From: Macrococcoides epidermidis
Lineage (GTDB): Bacteria; Bacillota; Bacilli; Staphylococcales; Staphylococcaceae
Assembly: GCF_042659445.1 (NCBI RefSeq)
Contig: NZ_JBHSSR010000002.1
DNA length: 64,000 bases
Strand: one strand, 5' to 3'
This document shows positions 35,053 through 44,365 of this stretch, piece by piece. The notes beneath the pieces are model-generated. The model ran no database searches. It was not told the DNA's origin and saw nothing but the letters and a program-made list of their open reading frames with translations. Position numbers and translations under genes: made by a program. The stretch's first letter is position 1; each line of letters starts with the position of its first letter.

Positions 35053-36699
35053 ATGAAAAAAGAGGTAACAATTATTGGTGCAGGACTTTCAGGATTAGTT
35101 GCTGCAACAGAACTATTGAAAAATGGACATCACGTGACGATGATCGATCAGGAACCGAAGACAGCAATCGGTGGACAAGCATTCTGGAGTTTCGGAGGAT
35201 TATTCTTAGTCAATTCAAAAGTACAGAGAAGACTTGGTGTAAAAGACAGTTATGAACTCGCTCAACGCGACTGGTTAAATACAGCACAATTCGACCGTCT
35301 AGATACAGAAGATTACTGGGCGAAACAATGGGCAGAAGCATATATTAAATTTGCAGCATTTGAAAAAGAAGCCTATTTAGAAAGTATGGGGATTAAACTG
35401 ACACCGATATTAGGATGGGCAGAACGTGGAGGATTTAGTGCATCTGGACACGGCAATTCAGTACCACGTTTCCATATTACATGGGGAACTGGCCCTGGCC
35501 TGATTGAACCATTTGTGAACTATGTATTAGCTGAAGAACAGAAAGGGAACTTCCGCTTTTTAGAACGACATCAAGTGACACGGTTAAATATTACAGACAA
35601 TAAGATAACTTCGATTGAAGGTAATATACTCAAGCCAAGTGAAGCAGAACGCGGTGAACCATCTAACCGTGAAATTATTGATCAGTTCAAATTTGATACA
35701 CCATACCTCATTATTACGACAGGTGGTATCGGAGCAAATCACGAACTGATTAAGAAGAACTGGCCACGCCGACTCGGTAAAGCACCGGAGACGATGATAC
35801 AAGGTGTGCCGGATTCAACAGATGGTAAGATGTTAGGCATCAGTGAAACAGCAGGCGTGAAACTCGTGAATAAAGACCGCATGTGGCACTATACTGAAGG
35901 CATTATCAACCATACACCAATCTGGAATAATCACGGGATTAGAATCATACCCGGACCATCATCATTATGGTTTGATGCGTTAGGTAATCGCATGACAGCA
36001 CCAGACTATCCAGGATTTGATACATTGCATACGCTGGAAACCATCTGTAAGACAGGATATGACTATTCATGGTTTATCTTAACAGAAGATATTCTAAAGA
36101 AAGAATTCGTCTTATCAGGCTCTGAACAAAATCCGGACCTTACTGAAAAAGACATTAAACTACTATTAAAAGAACGCCTTTCTTCAAATGCGACAGGACC
36201 CGTAGAAGCATTTAAAGAAAAAGGAGAAGACTTTATTGTCGCAGAGAATATTCACGACCTAGTACGTAAGATGAACGCATTAGCAGGCAGTGAATTACTA
36301 GACGCAGATCACATTAAGACACAGATTATAGAACGAGACCTGCAACTCGATAACCCGTTCAGTAAAGATCCACAAGTGACATTTATTCACGGCGCACGAA
36401 AGTTTCTTGGTGACAAGCTGATTAGAACCGCTAAACCACATAAAATACTTGAATCTAAAAGATTAATCGCTGTTAAACTGCACATTATCAGCCGTAAGAC
36501 GTTAGGCGGAATACAAACCGACTTAAACAGTCAGGTTATCAGTCAGGAAGATACACCGATCCATGGATTATATGCAGCAGGAGAAGTCGCAGGATTTGGA
36601 GGCGGCGGCGTACACGGATACGGCGCACTTGAAGGCACTTTCCTCGGTGGATGTATATTTAGTGGAATGAGAGCAGCACATGGCATAGACGAAGCATAA
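35053..36699 (+). CDS. FAD-binding dehydrogenase, KSTD/fumarate-reductase superfamily
   Basis: 548 residues from ATG 35053 (AAGGAATTG upstream). FAD Rossmann motif IIGAGLSGLVAATELLKNGH (about 8-27), GGQAFWSFGGLF (about 41-52), and at the end HGLYAAGEVAGFGGGGVHGY (FAD 3' site, about 499-518). The family is related to 3-ketosteroid-1-dehydrogenases, but Firmicute members have no known steroid role. The true substrate is unknown. It is alone between two terminators. Confidence 0.8.
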   Translation: MKKEVTIIGAGLSGLVAATELLKNGHHVTMIDQEPKTAIGGQAFWSFGGLFLVNSKVQRRLGVKDSYELAQRDWLNTAQFDRLDTEDYWAKQWAEAYIKFAAFEKEAYLESMGIKLTPILGWAERGGFSASGHGNSVPRFHITWGTGPGLIEPFVNYVLAEEQKGNFRFLERHQVTRLNITDNKITSIEGNILKPSEAERGEPSNREIIDQFKFDTPYLIITTGGIGANHELIKKNWPRRLGKAPETMIQGVPDSTDGKMLGISETAGVKLVNKDRMWHYTEGIINHTPIWNNHGIRIIPGPSSLWFDALGNRMTAPDYPGFDTLHTLETICKTGYDYSWFILTEDILKKEFVLSGSEQNPDLTEKDIKLLLKERLSSNATGPVEAFKEKGEDFIVAENIHDLVRKMNALAGSELLDADHIKTQIIERDLQLDNPFSKDPQVTFIHGARKFLGDKLIRTAKPHKILESKRLIAVKLHIISRKTLGGIQTDLNSQVISQEDTPIHGLYAAGEVAGFGGGGVHGYGALEGTFLGGCIFSGMRAAHGIDEA

Positions 36700-36726
36700 G
36701 TATTATCACGATAAATAAATTCGACA

Positions 36727-36755
36727 TTTTCAAGCGCTTACAAAAGTGATACACT
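36727..36755 (+). promoter_or_regulatory. Promoter with a cre-like site over the -35 box
   Basis: TTTTCA (36727-36732), 17 bp, TACACT (36750-36755), with the CcpA-type palindrome TTCAAGCGCTTACA at 36729-36742 (12 of 14 to the usual cre consensus). CcpA bound there would block the gene at 36789. Confidence 0.45.
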
Positions 36756-36788
36756 AGAATTGACTAAAAATTAAGGGTGGTTAAGCAA

Positions 36789-37151
36789 TTGGCATTCAGA
36801 TATATGAAGCTATCAGATGAACATTATCGGCATGTATTGATAAGATTTGGAGACTTCTTTGAAGATTTCAGATGTTTTGTGGAGACGAGTAAAGAACTAA
36901 CAGAAGAATTAGAGATTACACTCGATAAAGATGATTCATATACGAGATATTTAGTAAGATTATTTGTTATTGCTGAAGAAACGACAGGGGAGAAGATTGA
37001 AGATCCGAGAAGTGATGACACGATTGAGATGATCAAAGAAGTAGTGAATGATAAGAACTTCAATCGTTATAACAGTGCTGAAAGCGGTGTACCGGGAAGA
37101 ATGTATGAAGCATATCAGAAATTTGTTGGTGAAGGACTTACGATCGATTAA
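36789..37151 (+). CDS. Unknown small acidic protein
   Basis: 120 residues if started at TTG 36789, 9 bp after GGGTGG; GTG 36777 overlaps that site. It is soluble, acidic and mostly helical (YTRYLVRLFVIAEETTG). No motif recognised. It sits behind a promoter with a cre-like palindrome, so expression may respond to carbon source. No co-transcribed neighbour. Confidence 0.6.
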   Translation: MAFRYMKLSDEHYRHVLIRFGDFFEDFRCFVETSKELTEELEITLDKDDSYTRYLVRLFVIAEETTGEKIEDPRSDDTIEMIKEVVNDKNFNRYNSAESGVPGRMYEAYQKFVGEGLTID

Positions 37152-37276
37152 TTTAAGAATAATGCAGAAGATAAGTTCCTAGTACCTTCAACTATTATGA
37201 ACAACACTGAATAGAAATCAACAAAATAGCCAATATAATTACAGCAAAATCTTGGCGTACACCAGTTAATAGCAAA

Positions 37277-37308
37277 GAGAGATTCTAATTTTTAGAATCT
37301 CTCTTTTT
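37277..37308 (+). terminator. Terminator
   Basis: Perfect 12-bp stem GAGAGATTCTAA/TTAGAATCTCTC then TTTTT. The 125 bp between the previous stop and this hairpin show no gene. Confidence 0.85.
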
Positions 37309-37411
37309 ATATAAAAAATAATAACAATGAGGTCTGAATATTCTGAAAAATAATTGAAATGATATAAATATTTCTGTAAACTTAAACTATATTAAAATTA
37401 AGGAGAAGATC

Positions 37412-38758
37412 ATGGACTATATTGTAAAGTTTTCAGAATGGTTATGGGGCTATCCATTGATATCACTTCTATTTTTCACTAGTTTGTTTTTAACTGTTTA
37501 TCTAGGGTTTATACAATTTAGACATTTCCCTTATATCATGAAACAAACTTTTGGAAGTATTAATAAAGAACCAAAAGGTGAAGGAACAATTACGCCTAAA
37601 CAGGCACTAACATCAGCGCTGTCTTCTACTGTAGGTGCTGCGAATATCGTAGGCGTACCTACAGCAATTATTATGGGTGGACCTGGTGCGGTATTCTGGA
37701 TGTTAGTAATTGCATTCTTAGCAATGGCACTGAAGTTTAGTGAGAATGTACTAGGGATGCAGTATCGTGAGAAGAATAAAAAAGGTGAATTCGTTGGTGG
37801 CCCAACCTACTATATGAAGAAAGGATTTAAAAATAAAAAAGTCGGTATGATATTTGCTGTAATATTCGCATTCATGTTGATGATTGAGCTAATTCCAAGT
37901 GTAATGGTGCAAGGGAATTCAGTTGCTGATTCTATACATGATACATTTTCAATTAACCCGTGGATTACAGGAATTATCATGTCGATCGTTACCGGAATTG
38001 TCGTGTTTGGTGGTATTCAAAGAATCGCTACATTTACGGAGAAACTTGTACCTGTAATGGTAGGACTATATTTATTATTTGGCTTTATCATTATTGTGAT
38101 GAATATCAGTCATGTACCAGAGGTAATTTCATTAGTCGTGGAGAAAGCATTTAAACCAGAAGCAGCTGCAGGGGGAGGATTCGGAGCAGCACTAGCTTCA
38201 ACAGTAAGATGGGGATTTGCAAGAGGTGTGTATTCCAATGAAGCAGGATTAGGAACATCACCTATTGCCCATGCTGCAGCAAAGACAGATCATCCGGTAA
38301 GACAAGCATTCTGGAGTATCTCTGAAATTGTAGTGGATACAATCATAATATGTTCAACAACAGCATTTGTTGTATTAGTATCTGATGTATACTTACATAA
38401 AGATGCAAAAGCAAATCCAGGCGCATTAACAGCACGGGCTTATGAAGATGCATTTGGTGTGTTCGGAAGTTCGTTAATATCAATATCGTTGATTTTCTTT
38501 GTGTTATCTACAGTTATCGTTGTCGTATATTATGGCTCAAGAATGGCAGAGTTCTTGTTTGGAGAACTGATGGGCAACATAATGAAAGCCGTCTATATTA
38601 TCTCGATAACAATCGGAGCAGTTGGGTACGGAACAGAACTGTGGAAACTATTAGACCTTGCATTAGCTTTAATCTTGATTCCGAACGTAATCGCAGTATT
38701 ACTGCTTAGCCCACAAGTGAAACGACTGACGAAAGAGTTTTTTGCAGAGTATAAATAG
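37412..38758 (+). CDS. Sodium:alanine symporter family protein (AGCS)
   Basis: 448 residues with about ten membrane segments. The AGCS signature GGPGAVFWML (about 89-98) and VGAANIVGVPTAI, then NEAGLGTSPIAHAAAKT (about 276-292) are clear. It imports small neutral amino acids (alanine, glycine) with sodium. AAGGAG is 8 bp upstream. Single-gene unit with its own terminator. Confidence 0.9.
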   Translation: MDYIVKFSEWLWGYPLISLLFFTSLFLTVYLGFIQFRHFPYIMKQTFGSINKEPKGEGTITPKQALTSALSSTVGAANIVGVPTAIIMGGPGAVFWMLVIAFLAMALKFSENVLGMQYREKNKKGEFVGGPTYYMKKGFKNKKVGMIFAVIFAFMLMIELIPSVMVQGNSVADSIHDTFSINPWITGIIMSIVTGIVVFGGIQRIATFTEKLVPVMVGLYLLFGFIIIVMNISHVPEVISLVVEKAFKPEAAAGGGFGAALASTVRWGFARGVYSNEAGLGTSPIAHAAAKTDHPVRQAFWSISEIVVDTIIICSTTAFVVLVSDVYLHKDAKANPGALTARAYEDAFGVFGSSLISISLIFFVLSTVIVVVYYGSRMAEFLFGELMGNIMKAVYIISITIGAVGYGTELWKLLDLALALILIPNVIAVLLLSPQVKRLTKEFFAEYK

Positions 38759-38765
38759 AACGATT

Positions 38766-38797
38766 AAACCAGCATTTATGTGCTGGTTTAATTTTTG
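38766..38797 (+). terminator. Terminator of the symporter gene
   Basis: AAACCAGCA/TGCTGGTTT stem, then AATTTTT. Confidence 0.8.
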
Positions 38798-38882
38798 AAA
38801 CTATTGAATTGAAATGAATTTAATCATAATAAAATGGTATTATAAGGATATAGTGTATAGGAATTAAAAGGGAGATTGTAAA

Positions 38883-39086
38883 ATGGAATATGTATGGCTA
38901 GTAGCTTTTTATCTTTTGTTGATTTGGATTGCAATTACAATTGGGATTGCGATTAGAAGATTGCTGGATAATATGAAGCAGAGAACAATAAGTAGAATTG
39001 AATTAGAAGCACTTCAGAAGAAAGAACTTGAGAAAAGAATTGAAATATTAGAGCAACAATTGGCGGAGAAAGATAATAAACTTTAA
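38883..39086 (+). CDS. Small membrane protein with a C-terminal coiled coil
   Basis: 67 residues after AAAAGGGAG. One membrane segment (about 4-26) followed by a Glu/Lys/Leu-rich helix (LEALQKKELEKRIEILEQQL) with heptad spacing. The layout suggests a membrane-tethered dimerising peptide, like phage-shock or DUF-type small proteins. No family recognised. A compact terminator follows directly. Confidence 0.65.
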   Translation: MEYVWLVAFYLLLIWIAITIGIAIRRLLDNMKQRTISRIELEALQKKELEKRIEILEQQLAEKDNKL

Positions 39087-39109
39087 AAGACCTGAAGAGG
39101 TCTTTTTTT
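39086..39109 (+). terminator. Terminator
   Basis: AAAGACCT/AGGTCTTT stem followed by TTTT. Confidence 0.8.
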
Positions 39110-39216
39110 GTTGAATTCCTTTCATAAAAATATCCCATTAAAATTTGAAAAATTCTGAAAACTAGAATACACTAAAAGTGTAATATTGAATTGATTTTTC
39201 AAGGGGGATATTTTTT

Positions 39217-40404
39217 ATGGCTAAGAAAATATTTGAAATTGATTTAACGAAGAAAATGCACGAACAAAAACATCCTGGACATAACAGATGGCATCCAGAT
39301 ATTCCGGCGGCTTTCTCTGTTGAACCTGGAGAGGTCTTTAAGATGGAATGTTTGGACTGGACGGATGGGCAGATTAAGAACAATGATGATCCATCTGATA
39401 TTGAAAAGGTTAATTTAAAACGTGTGCATGTATTAAGTGGACCAGTACATGTAAATGGTGTAGAGCCAGGGGATTTATTAGTAGTAGATATTTTAGATAT
39501 CGGAACATTTAGTGCGCATGAGTGGGGCTTTAACGGTATATTTGCTAAAGAAAATGGTGGTAGTTTCTTAGTAGATCACTATCCGAAAGCAGCAAAGTCA
39601 ATCTGGGATTTCGAAGGAATCTATGCGACAAGCAGACACGTACCGAATGTAAAGTTCGCTGGTATCATTCACCCAGGGCTAATGGGTGTGGCACCGAGTC
39701 AGGAAATGCTTGATGAATGGAACAGACGTGAGAAAGCTTTAGTTGATACGAATCCAAATCGTGTGCCGGCATTAGCAGAATTACCAGATCCCGATTCATG
39801 TGTATTAGGAACATTGAAAGGTGCAGACTTTGACCGCGTTGCTAAAGAAGGTGCAAGAACTGTACCGCCTCGAGAGAATGGTGGTAACTGTGATATTAAG
39901 AACCTTTCTAAAGGATCACGCATCTACTTCCCGGTATTTGTAGAAGGGGCTAAATTATCAGTCGGTGACCTGCACTTCTCACAAGGTGATGGTGAAATTA
40001 CATTCTGTGGTGGAATTGAGATTCCAGGATGGATTGAATTAAAGGTGAACGTTATTAAAGGCGGTATGGAGAAATATAAGATTAAGAAGAACCCTGCATT
40101 CCAGCCAGGACCAGTGATGCCACATTACAATGAATATTTAGTATTCGAAGGGATTTCAGTGAATGAATTCTCTGGAGACCAGTTATATCTTGATGCAAAT
40201 ACAGCTTATCGTAATGCTTGTTTAAACGCTATTGAGTTCCTGAAGACATGTGGTTATACAGGAGAGCAGGCATATATGTTACTCGGCTCAGCACCAGTTC
40301 AAGGTAATATTGGTGGTATCGTTGATATTCCAAACGCATGTTGTACATTGTCATTACCGAAAGAAATATTCACAAATAATATTATTCCGAAGCTGGATGA
40401 ATAA
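39217..40404 (+). CDS. fmdA: Formamidase (FmdA/AmdA family)
   Basis: 395 residues. Members hydrolyse formamide or acetamide to ammonia and the acid. HPGHNRWHPDIPA (about 20-32), GPVHVNGVEPGDLLVVDILD (about 77-96), GIIHPGLMGVAPS (about 149-161) and the catalytic-region NCDIKNL and GDGEITFCGGIE (about 255-266) fit the formamidase branch. AAGGGGGAT is upstream. It overlaps the fmdB-like gene by one base, as in other formamidase operons. Confidence 0.88.
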   Translation: MAKKIFEIDLTKKMHEQKHPGHNRWHPDIPAAFSVEPGEVFKMECLDWTDGQIKNNDDPSDIEKVNLKRVHVLSGPVHVNGVEPGDLLVVDILDIGTFSAHEWGFNGIFAKENGGSFLVDHYPKAAKSIWDFEGIYATSRHVPNVKFAGIIHPGLMGVAPSQEMLDEWNRREKALVDTNPNRVPALAELPDPDSCVLGTLKGADFDRVAKEGARTVPPRENGGNCDIKNLSKGSRIYFPVFVEGAKLSVGDLHFSQGDGEITFCGGIEIPGWIELKVNVIKGGMEKYKIKKNPAFQPGPVMPHYNEYLVFEGISVNEFSGDQLYLDANTAYRNACLNAIEFLKTCGYTGEQAYMLLGSAPVQGNIGGIVDIPNACCTLSLPKEIFTNNIIPKLDE

Positions 40405-40673
40405 TGCCGAAGTATACATTTAATTGTACAACGTGTGGAGAATATGAAGTATGGAAGACGATGAGCAGTAATTTGCAGAAAGATACTTGCCCGACATGTG
40501 AAGAAATAACGCATAGAGTGTTCAAAAGTTTTAGAACGAATCAGATGGATCCGAAATTATATAAAAGGATTAATAGCGGTATGACACCAAAAGTCGTTAA
40601 ACGTGAAAATTTACCTAAGAGTAATGTGAAACAACTGAATAGAAATCCGAATCCAATGTCATGGACGGTTTAA
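40404..40673 (+). CDS. FmdB-like zinc-ribbon protein
   Basis: 89 residues. Two CxxC pairs (CTTC about 9-12, CPTC about 29-32) form a zinc ribbon at the N-terminus, the FmdB regulatory-protein family. The C-terminal half is basic and Asn/Pro-rich. Coupled to formamidase through TAATG; the family is thought to regulate or assist formamidase, without firm proof. Confidence 0.78.
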   Translation: MPKYTFNCTTCGEYEVWKTMSSNLQKDTCPTCEEITHRVFKSFRTNQMDPKLYKRINSGMTPKVVKRENLPKSNVKQLNRNPNPMSWTV

Positions 40674-40680
40674 AAAATTA

Positions 40681-40720
40681 GCCATAAGCATAGTGTATTG
40701 ACTATGCTTATGGCATTTTC
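40681..40720. terminator. Bidirectional terminator
   Basis: Perfect 14-bp stem GCCATAAGCATAGT/ACTATGCTTATGGC between convergent genes. Confidence 0.85.
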
Positions 40721-40721
40721 T

Positions 40722-41507
40722 TTAATACAATAATTCACTTTCCTTAATATCTGTGATAAACATGTAACCAGGCGCATGTGTAATCATCAGTTCAGGTTTA
40801 ACATTTAAACACACAGATTGAGGTGTAACACCACAACCCCAGAACACAGGAACCTCACCGTCGCGAATTTCAACAGCTTCTCCAAAGTCAGGTTTACTTA
40901 TATCCTTAATACCAATAGCAGAAGGATCGCCGATATGAATAGGAGCACCATGTGCACCTTTGAAGTGTGTTGTAATCTCAGTTGCACGAATCGCCTGAGC
41001 CATCGACATAGGACGCATACTAACAGTAGTAGGACCGTGGAAGACACCACTTTGCTCAGTAGGAATATTCGTAATATACATCGGTACATTATGACCTTCT
41101 TCAATATGACGAACAGGAATATCAGCATCTAGTAATGCATGCTCAAACGTAAAGCTACAACCAATAATAAAAGCCACCATATCCTTACCATATAAATCTT
41201 TAATATCATGACGCGTTTCTACATGGACACCGTCACGGTAAACATAATATTCACCAACATCCGTACGAATATCGGCATTAGGACCGTATTTAGGGAAGGA
41301 ATGTTCGCCAATTTCAGTGATGTCGAGAAGCGGACATGACTTCGGATTACGGTAGCAGAATTTGAGGAAATCATACGCATAACGTTCAGGTAAGATCACA
41401 ACATTCGCCTGGATGTAGCCCTTAGCCATGCCTGACGTATGCTGGATGAGTTTGTTATCGCGAATCAAAGCGCGTATTTCAGATGGAAGAGCAGATTGTA
41501 AATTCAT
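40722..41507 (-). CDS. Putative hydro-lyase / D-glutamate cyclase-like (YcsI, DUF1445)
   Basis: 261 residues from ATG 41507 (AAAGGAGTG upstream). DUF1445 features: LPERYAYDFLKFCYRNPKSC (about 37-56), GCSFTFEHALLDADIPVRHI (about 116-135), VSMRPM, FWGCGVTPQSV (about 229-239) and THAPGYMFITD. In Bacillus ycsI lies with ycsF/ycsG/kipI/kipA, so its presence 6 kb from the pxp genes supports a joint role in pyroglutamate or D-glutamate handling. Exact reaction uncertain. Confidence 0.8.
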   Translation of the reverse strand: MNLQSALPSEIRALIRDNKLIQHTSGMAKGYIQANVVILPERYAYDFLKFCYRNPKSCPLLDITEIGEHSFPKYGPNADIRTDVGEYYVYRDGVHVETRHDIKDLYGKDMVAFIIGCSFTFEHALLDADIPVRHIEEGHNVPMYITNIPTEQSGVFHGPTTVSMRPMSMAQAIRATEITTHFKGAHGAPIHIGDPSAIGIKDISKPDFGEAVEIRDGEVPVFWGCGVTPQSVCLNVKPELMITHAPGYMFITDIKESELLY

Positions 41508-41837
41508 AGTAGCACTCCTTTTTGGATGGTTTATAATTAGTGTATATAAAACATATAGAATTTTCAAAATTATTTTTAAATTTTTATGAAGATATTTTGT
41601 TTTGCTTTATTTTACAAGAAAGTACGTGTTGCATTAACTAAGCTGTGATTTTAATGTAAAATGATTATAAATAAAACTTAAATAAATACAGAATAGGATG
41701 TTTAAATTTGAAATTTGATGACTTGAAATATGATAGGTTGATTACTTTTATTGAAAAATTAGTTTAACCATTTACATTAATAATCAAAATTGATAATATA
41801 TATTGATAAAAGTACTTTTTATCAATGGAGGTTAAAT
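41508..41837. promoter_or_regulatory. Leader of the restriction-modification operon with palindromes
   Basis: No gene. The distal part holds ATCAAAATTGAT (41783-41794) and an imperfect 23-bp palindrome TTGATAAAAGT/ACTTTTTATCAA (41803-41825) ending one base before the AATGGAGG ribosome region. The repeated TTGAT/ATCAA half-sites and their place suggest an autoregulatory operator. Confidence 0.5.
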
Positions 41838-43133
41838 ATGAGTAGAGGCGGTACTAGACCTGGAGCAGGAAGGAATCCTATCAAAGGCAAGGAAATTAAA
41901 ATAAAAATTCCTGATGAAATCTTTGAACAGTTAGAAATGAATTTTACTGGAAAAAGTGATCAAGAAAGAATAAGAGAATGCTTAGAGTTTGGGATAAATC
42001 AAAAAATTGTTAATAACAAAGACTTATATATTAGTAGTCAGTATAATGTTATAGATTTATTTTCTGGAGCAGGTGGATTGTCTAGAGGTTTTATGGATGC
42101 TGGTTTTAATGTGATTTTAGGCATTGATTTTGATGATGCGGCACTGAAAACTTTCAAAGAAAATCATGGTAATGCAGATGCAATGAAGTTAGATTTATTC
42201 AACCATGAGAATATTAAAGTTATACAAAATTATGTTGACAAAAAAAAGATTAAATTAGATGTTTTAGTTGGCGGTCCACCTTGTCAAGGTTTTTCACTTG
42301 CTGGTAAAAGAGAAGAGTTTGATGAAAGAAATGTACTATATAGTGCCATGGTAAAAACTGCTGAAATATTAAAGCCGAAAGTTATTGTTTTAGAAAATGT
42401 ACCTGGTATGTTGACATTATACAATGGTGCAGGAGCAAAACGCGTAATAGAAGATTTTAGTAAGATAGGGTATAAAGTAGCAAAGCCACAAATTTTATAT
42501 GCACCTGATTATGGCGTTCCGCAAATTAGAAAAAGAGTTTTCTTTGTAATGATTCATAATAGTATAATGAATTCCGAATTTAAATATCCAGAACCATTAT
42601 TAAATGAAGATCAATATATAAATTGCGAGGATGCGATAGGAGATTTACCCTCATTAAATAATGTTAAAGATTATTCATTAGGACAAGAATTTAAATATTT
42701 AAATGCACCAATAACGCAATATCAAAAACAGATGAGATCAAAATCCGATAAAATAGTTAATCATATACCTACAAATCATACTGAGGATACAATAAAATTA
42801 ATATCATTGATTCCGGAAGGTAAAAATTATAAAGCTTTACCTGAAGATATTCTATTAAAAAGGAATTTTAAATATAATGAAGCATTAACAAGATATCACA
42901 GTAAAAAACCTTCTAGGACTATTGATACTGGACATAGAACACATTTTCATTATAGATGGAATAGAATTCCTACTGTTAGGGAAAATGCGAGACTGCAATC
43001 ATTTCCTGATGATTTTATTTTTTTTGGTAATAAACAAGAGCAATATAGACAAGTGGGTAATGCAGTTCCCCCATTATTGGGAAAAGCAATCGCAACTAAA
43101 GTGAGAGAGGTATTAGAAAATGAAAAAATATAA
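41838..43133 (+). CDS. C5-cytosine DNA methyltransferase with N-terminal DNA-binding segment (M1.LlaJI-like)
   Basis: 431 residues from ATG 41838 (GGAGG 6 bp upstream). Residues 1-55 carry RGGTRPGAGR and a short strand-helix-helix (KIKIPDEIFEQLEMNF) resembling a ribbon-helix-helix repressor. The methyltransferase follows: DLFSGAGG (about 73), the catalytic GGPPCQGFS (about 144-152), ENVPGM (about 186), RKRVFF and the late RLQSFPDDF and QVGNAVPP. It transfers methyl to C5 of cytosine in one strand of an asymmetric target. Overlaps the second methyltransferase by 14 bp. AT-rich, signs of transfer. Confidence 0.88.
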   Translation: MSRGGTRPGAGRNPIKGKEIKIKIPDEIFEQLEMNFTGKSDQERIRECLEFGINQKIVNNKDLYISSQYNVIDLFSGAGGLSRGFMDAGFNVILGIDFDDAALKTFKENHGNADAMKLDLFNHENIKVIQNYVDKKKIKLDVLVGGPPCQGFSLAGKREEFDERNVLYSAMVKTAEILKPKVIVLENVPGMLTLYNGAGAKRVIEDFSKIGYKVAKPQILYAPDYGVPQIRKRVFFVMIHNSIMNSEFKYPEPLLNEDQYINCEDAIGDLPSLNNVKDYSLGQEFKYLNAPITQYQKQMRSKSDKIVNHIPTNHTEDTIKLISLIPEGKNYKALPEDILLKRNFKYNEALTRYHSKKPSRTIDTGHRTHFHYRWNRIPTVRENARLQSFPDDFIFFGNKQEQYRQVGNAVPPLLGKAIATKVREVLENEKI

Positions 43134-44361
43134 TGTGATTGATTTATTCTCAGGAGCGGGGGGGTTATTGGAGGGATTTTTACAATCTGGATATTATCAT
43201 CCTTTAGCTTCTGTTGAATGGGAGAAAGCTCCAATTGAAACTTTGAGACATAGATTAAAAACAAAATGGAATATAACAGACGCTGATCAGAGTGCTATTT
43301 GGTTTGATATGCAAAGAACTGATGAGTTATTTAGAGGATTTGATGATGAAAAGTATGGATATTCGTTTGGTTTAGATTTTTTTGCTGGTAATAACACTGA
43401 TTTAATTATCGGAGGGCCACCTTGCCAAGCTTATTCTCAAGCAGGTAGAACAAAAGATAAAAATGGTATGAGAAATGATTATAGAAATTTTTTGTTTGAA
43501 TATTATTTGAAAGCTGTCGAAAGATATCAGCCGGAATTATTTGTATTTGAAAATGTACCTGGGATGCTTTCAGCTATGCCGGACGGAACACCAATTGTTG
43601 ATCTGATAAGAAGTGATGTCAATTCAATTGGATATGAAATAGTCGAAGATATAAAATACCACGCTTTAATAAATATGAGTGAATATGGTGTACCACAGAA
43701 TAGAAAACGTGTAATTTTAGTAGGAATGAGAAAGGGAAATAAAACTAAGGAAGAAATTCAGCATAGACTAATGAATTTTTATGATAATATTCTTCCGAAA
43801 TATAAAAGTGAGAAAATAAAAACTGTATTTGATGCAATAAGTGATTTACCTCCATCATATCCTTTAATTAATGAAGTTATAGTTAAAGGAGTAGGTAAAC
43901 AATCTCATTCTTTACCTGAAAATATAGAAATTGATTGGGGACACATAACTAGATTTCAAAATAAACGTGATATTGATATATTTGGAATTTTAGCAGAAGA
44001 TATTGCATCTGGAAAAAATGAATTGCAAAATGCGAATTCTTTAAATGAGATTTATAATAAAGCTACTGGTGGAAATTCTAAAGTTCATAAGTATCATGTC
44101 CTACGAAAAGATATGCCTAGTACAACTATAACAGCACATCTTCATAAAGATGGATTAAGATTTATACATTACGATCCAAAACAGAAAAGAACGATTACAG
44201 TTAGAGAAGCAGCAAGATTGCAATCTTTTCCTGATGACTTTGAATTTTTATCAACTCGAGGCAATCAATATAAAATGATTGGTAATGCAGTACCTCCTGA
44301 GTTTTCAAGGAGATTAGCATTAGCTATAAATGATTTATTAATTTATATGAATAAGGAGTAA
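43120..44361 (+). CDS. Second C5-cytosine DNA methyltransferase (M2.LlaJI-like)
   Basis: 413 residues. DLFSGAGGLLEGF (about 6-18), GGPPCQAYSQAGRTKDKNG (about 98-116) with catalytic Cys, FENVPGMLSA, PQNRKRVILVG, then RLQSFPDDFEFLS and MIGNAVPPEF at the C-terminus. The target-recognition region (about 230-345) differs from that of the first enzyme. Two C5 methyltransferases before an McrB-like gene is the layout of LlaJI, whose asymmetric site needs one enzyme per strand. The sequence recognised here is unknown. Confidence 0.88.
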   Translation: MKKYNVIDLFSGAGGLLEGFLQSGYYHPLASVEWEKAPIETLRHRLKTKWNITDADQSAIWFDMQRTDELFRGFDDEKYGYSFGLDFFAGNNTDLIIGGPPCQAYSQAGRTKDKNGMRNDYRNFLFEYYLKAVERYQPELFVFENVPGMLSAMPDGTPIVDLIRSDVNSIGYEIVEDIKYHALINMSEYGVPQNRKRVILVGMRKGNKTKEEIQHRLMNFYDNILPKYKSEKIKTVFDAISDLPPSYPLINEVIVKGVGKQSHSLPENIEIDWGHITRFQNKRDIDIFGILAEDIASGKNELQNANSLNEIYNKATGGNSKVHKYHVLRKDMPSTTITAHLHKDGLRFIHYDPKQKRTITVREAARLQSFPDDFEFLSTRGNQYKMIGNAVPPEFSRRLALAINDLLIYMNKE

Positions 44362-44365
44362 TTTT

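Noticed and set aside
41568..41837. GACGC-type methylation-controlled operator as described for LlaJI
   Set aside because: I found neither GACGC nor GCGTC in this leader.
41790..41837. Longer N-terminus for the first methyltransferase starting at 41790
   Set aside because: It would translate the leader palindrome and lacks a ribosome site, whereas ATG 41838 has GGAGG at correct distance.
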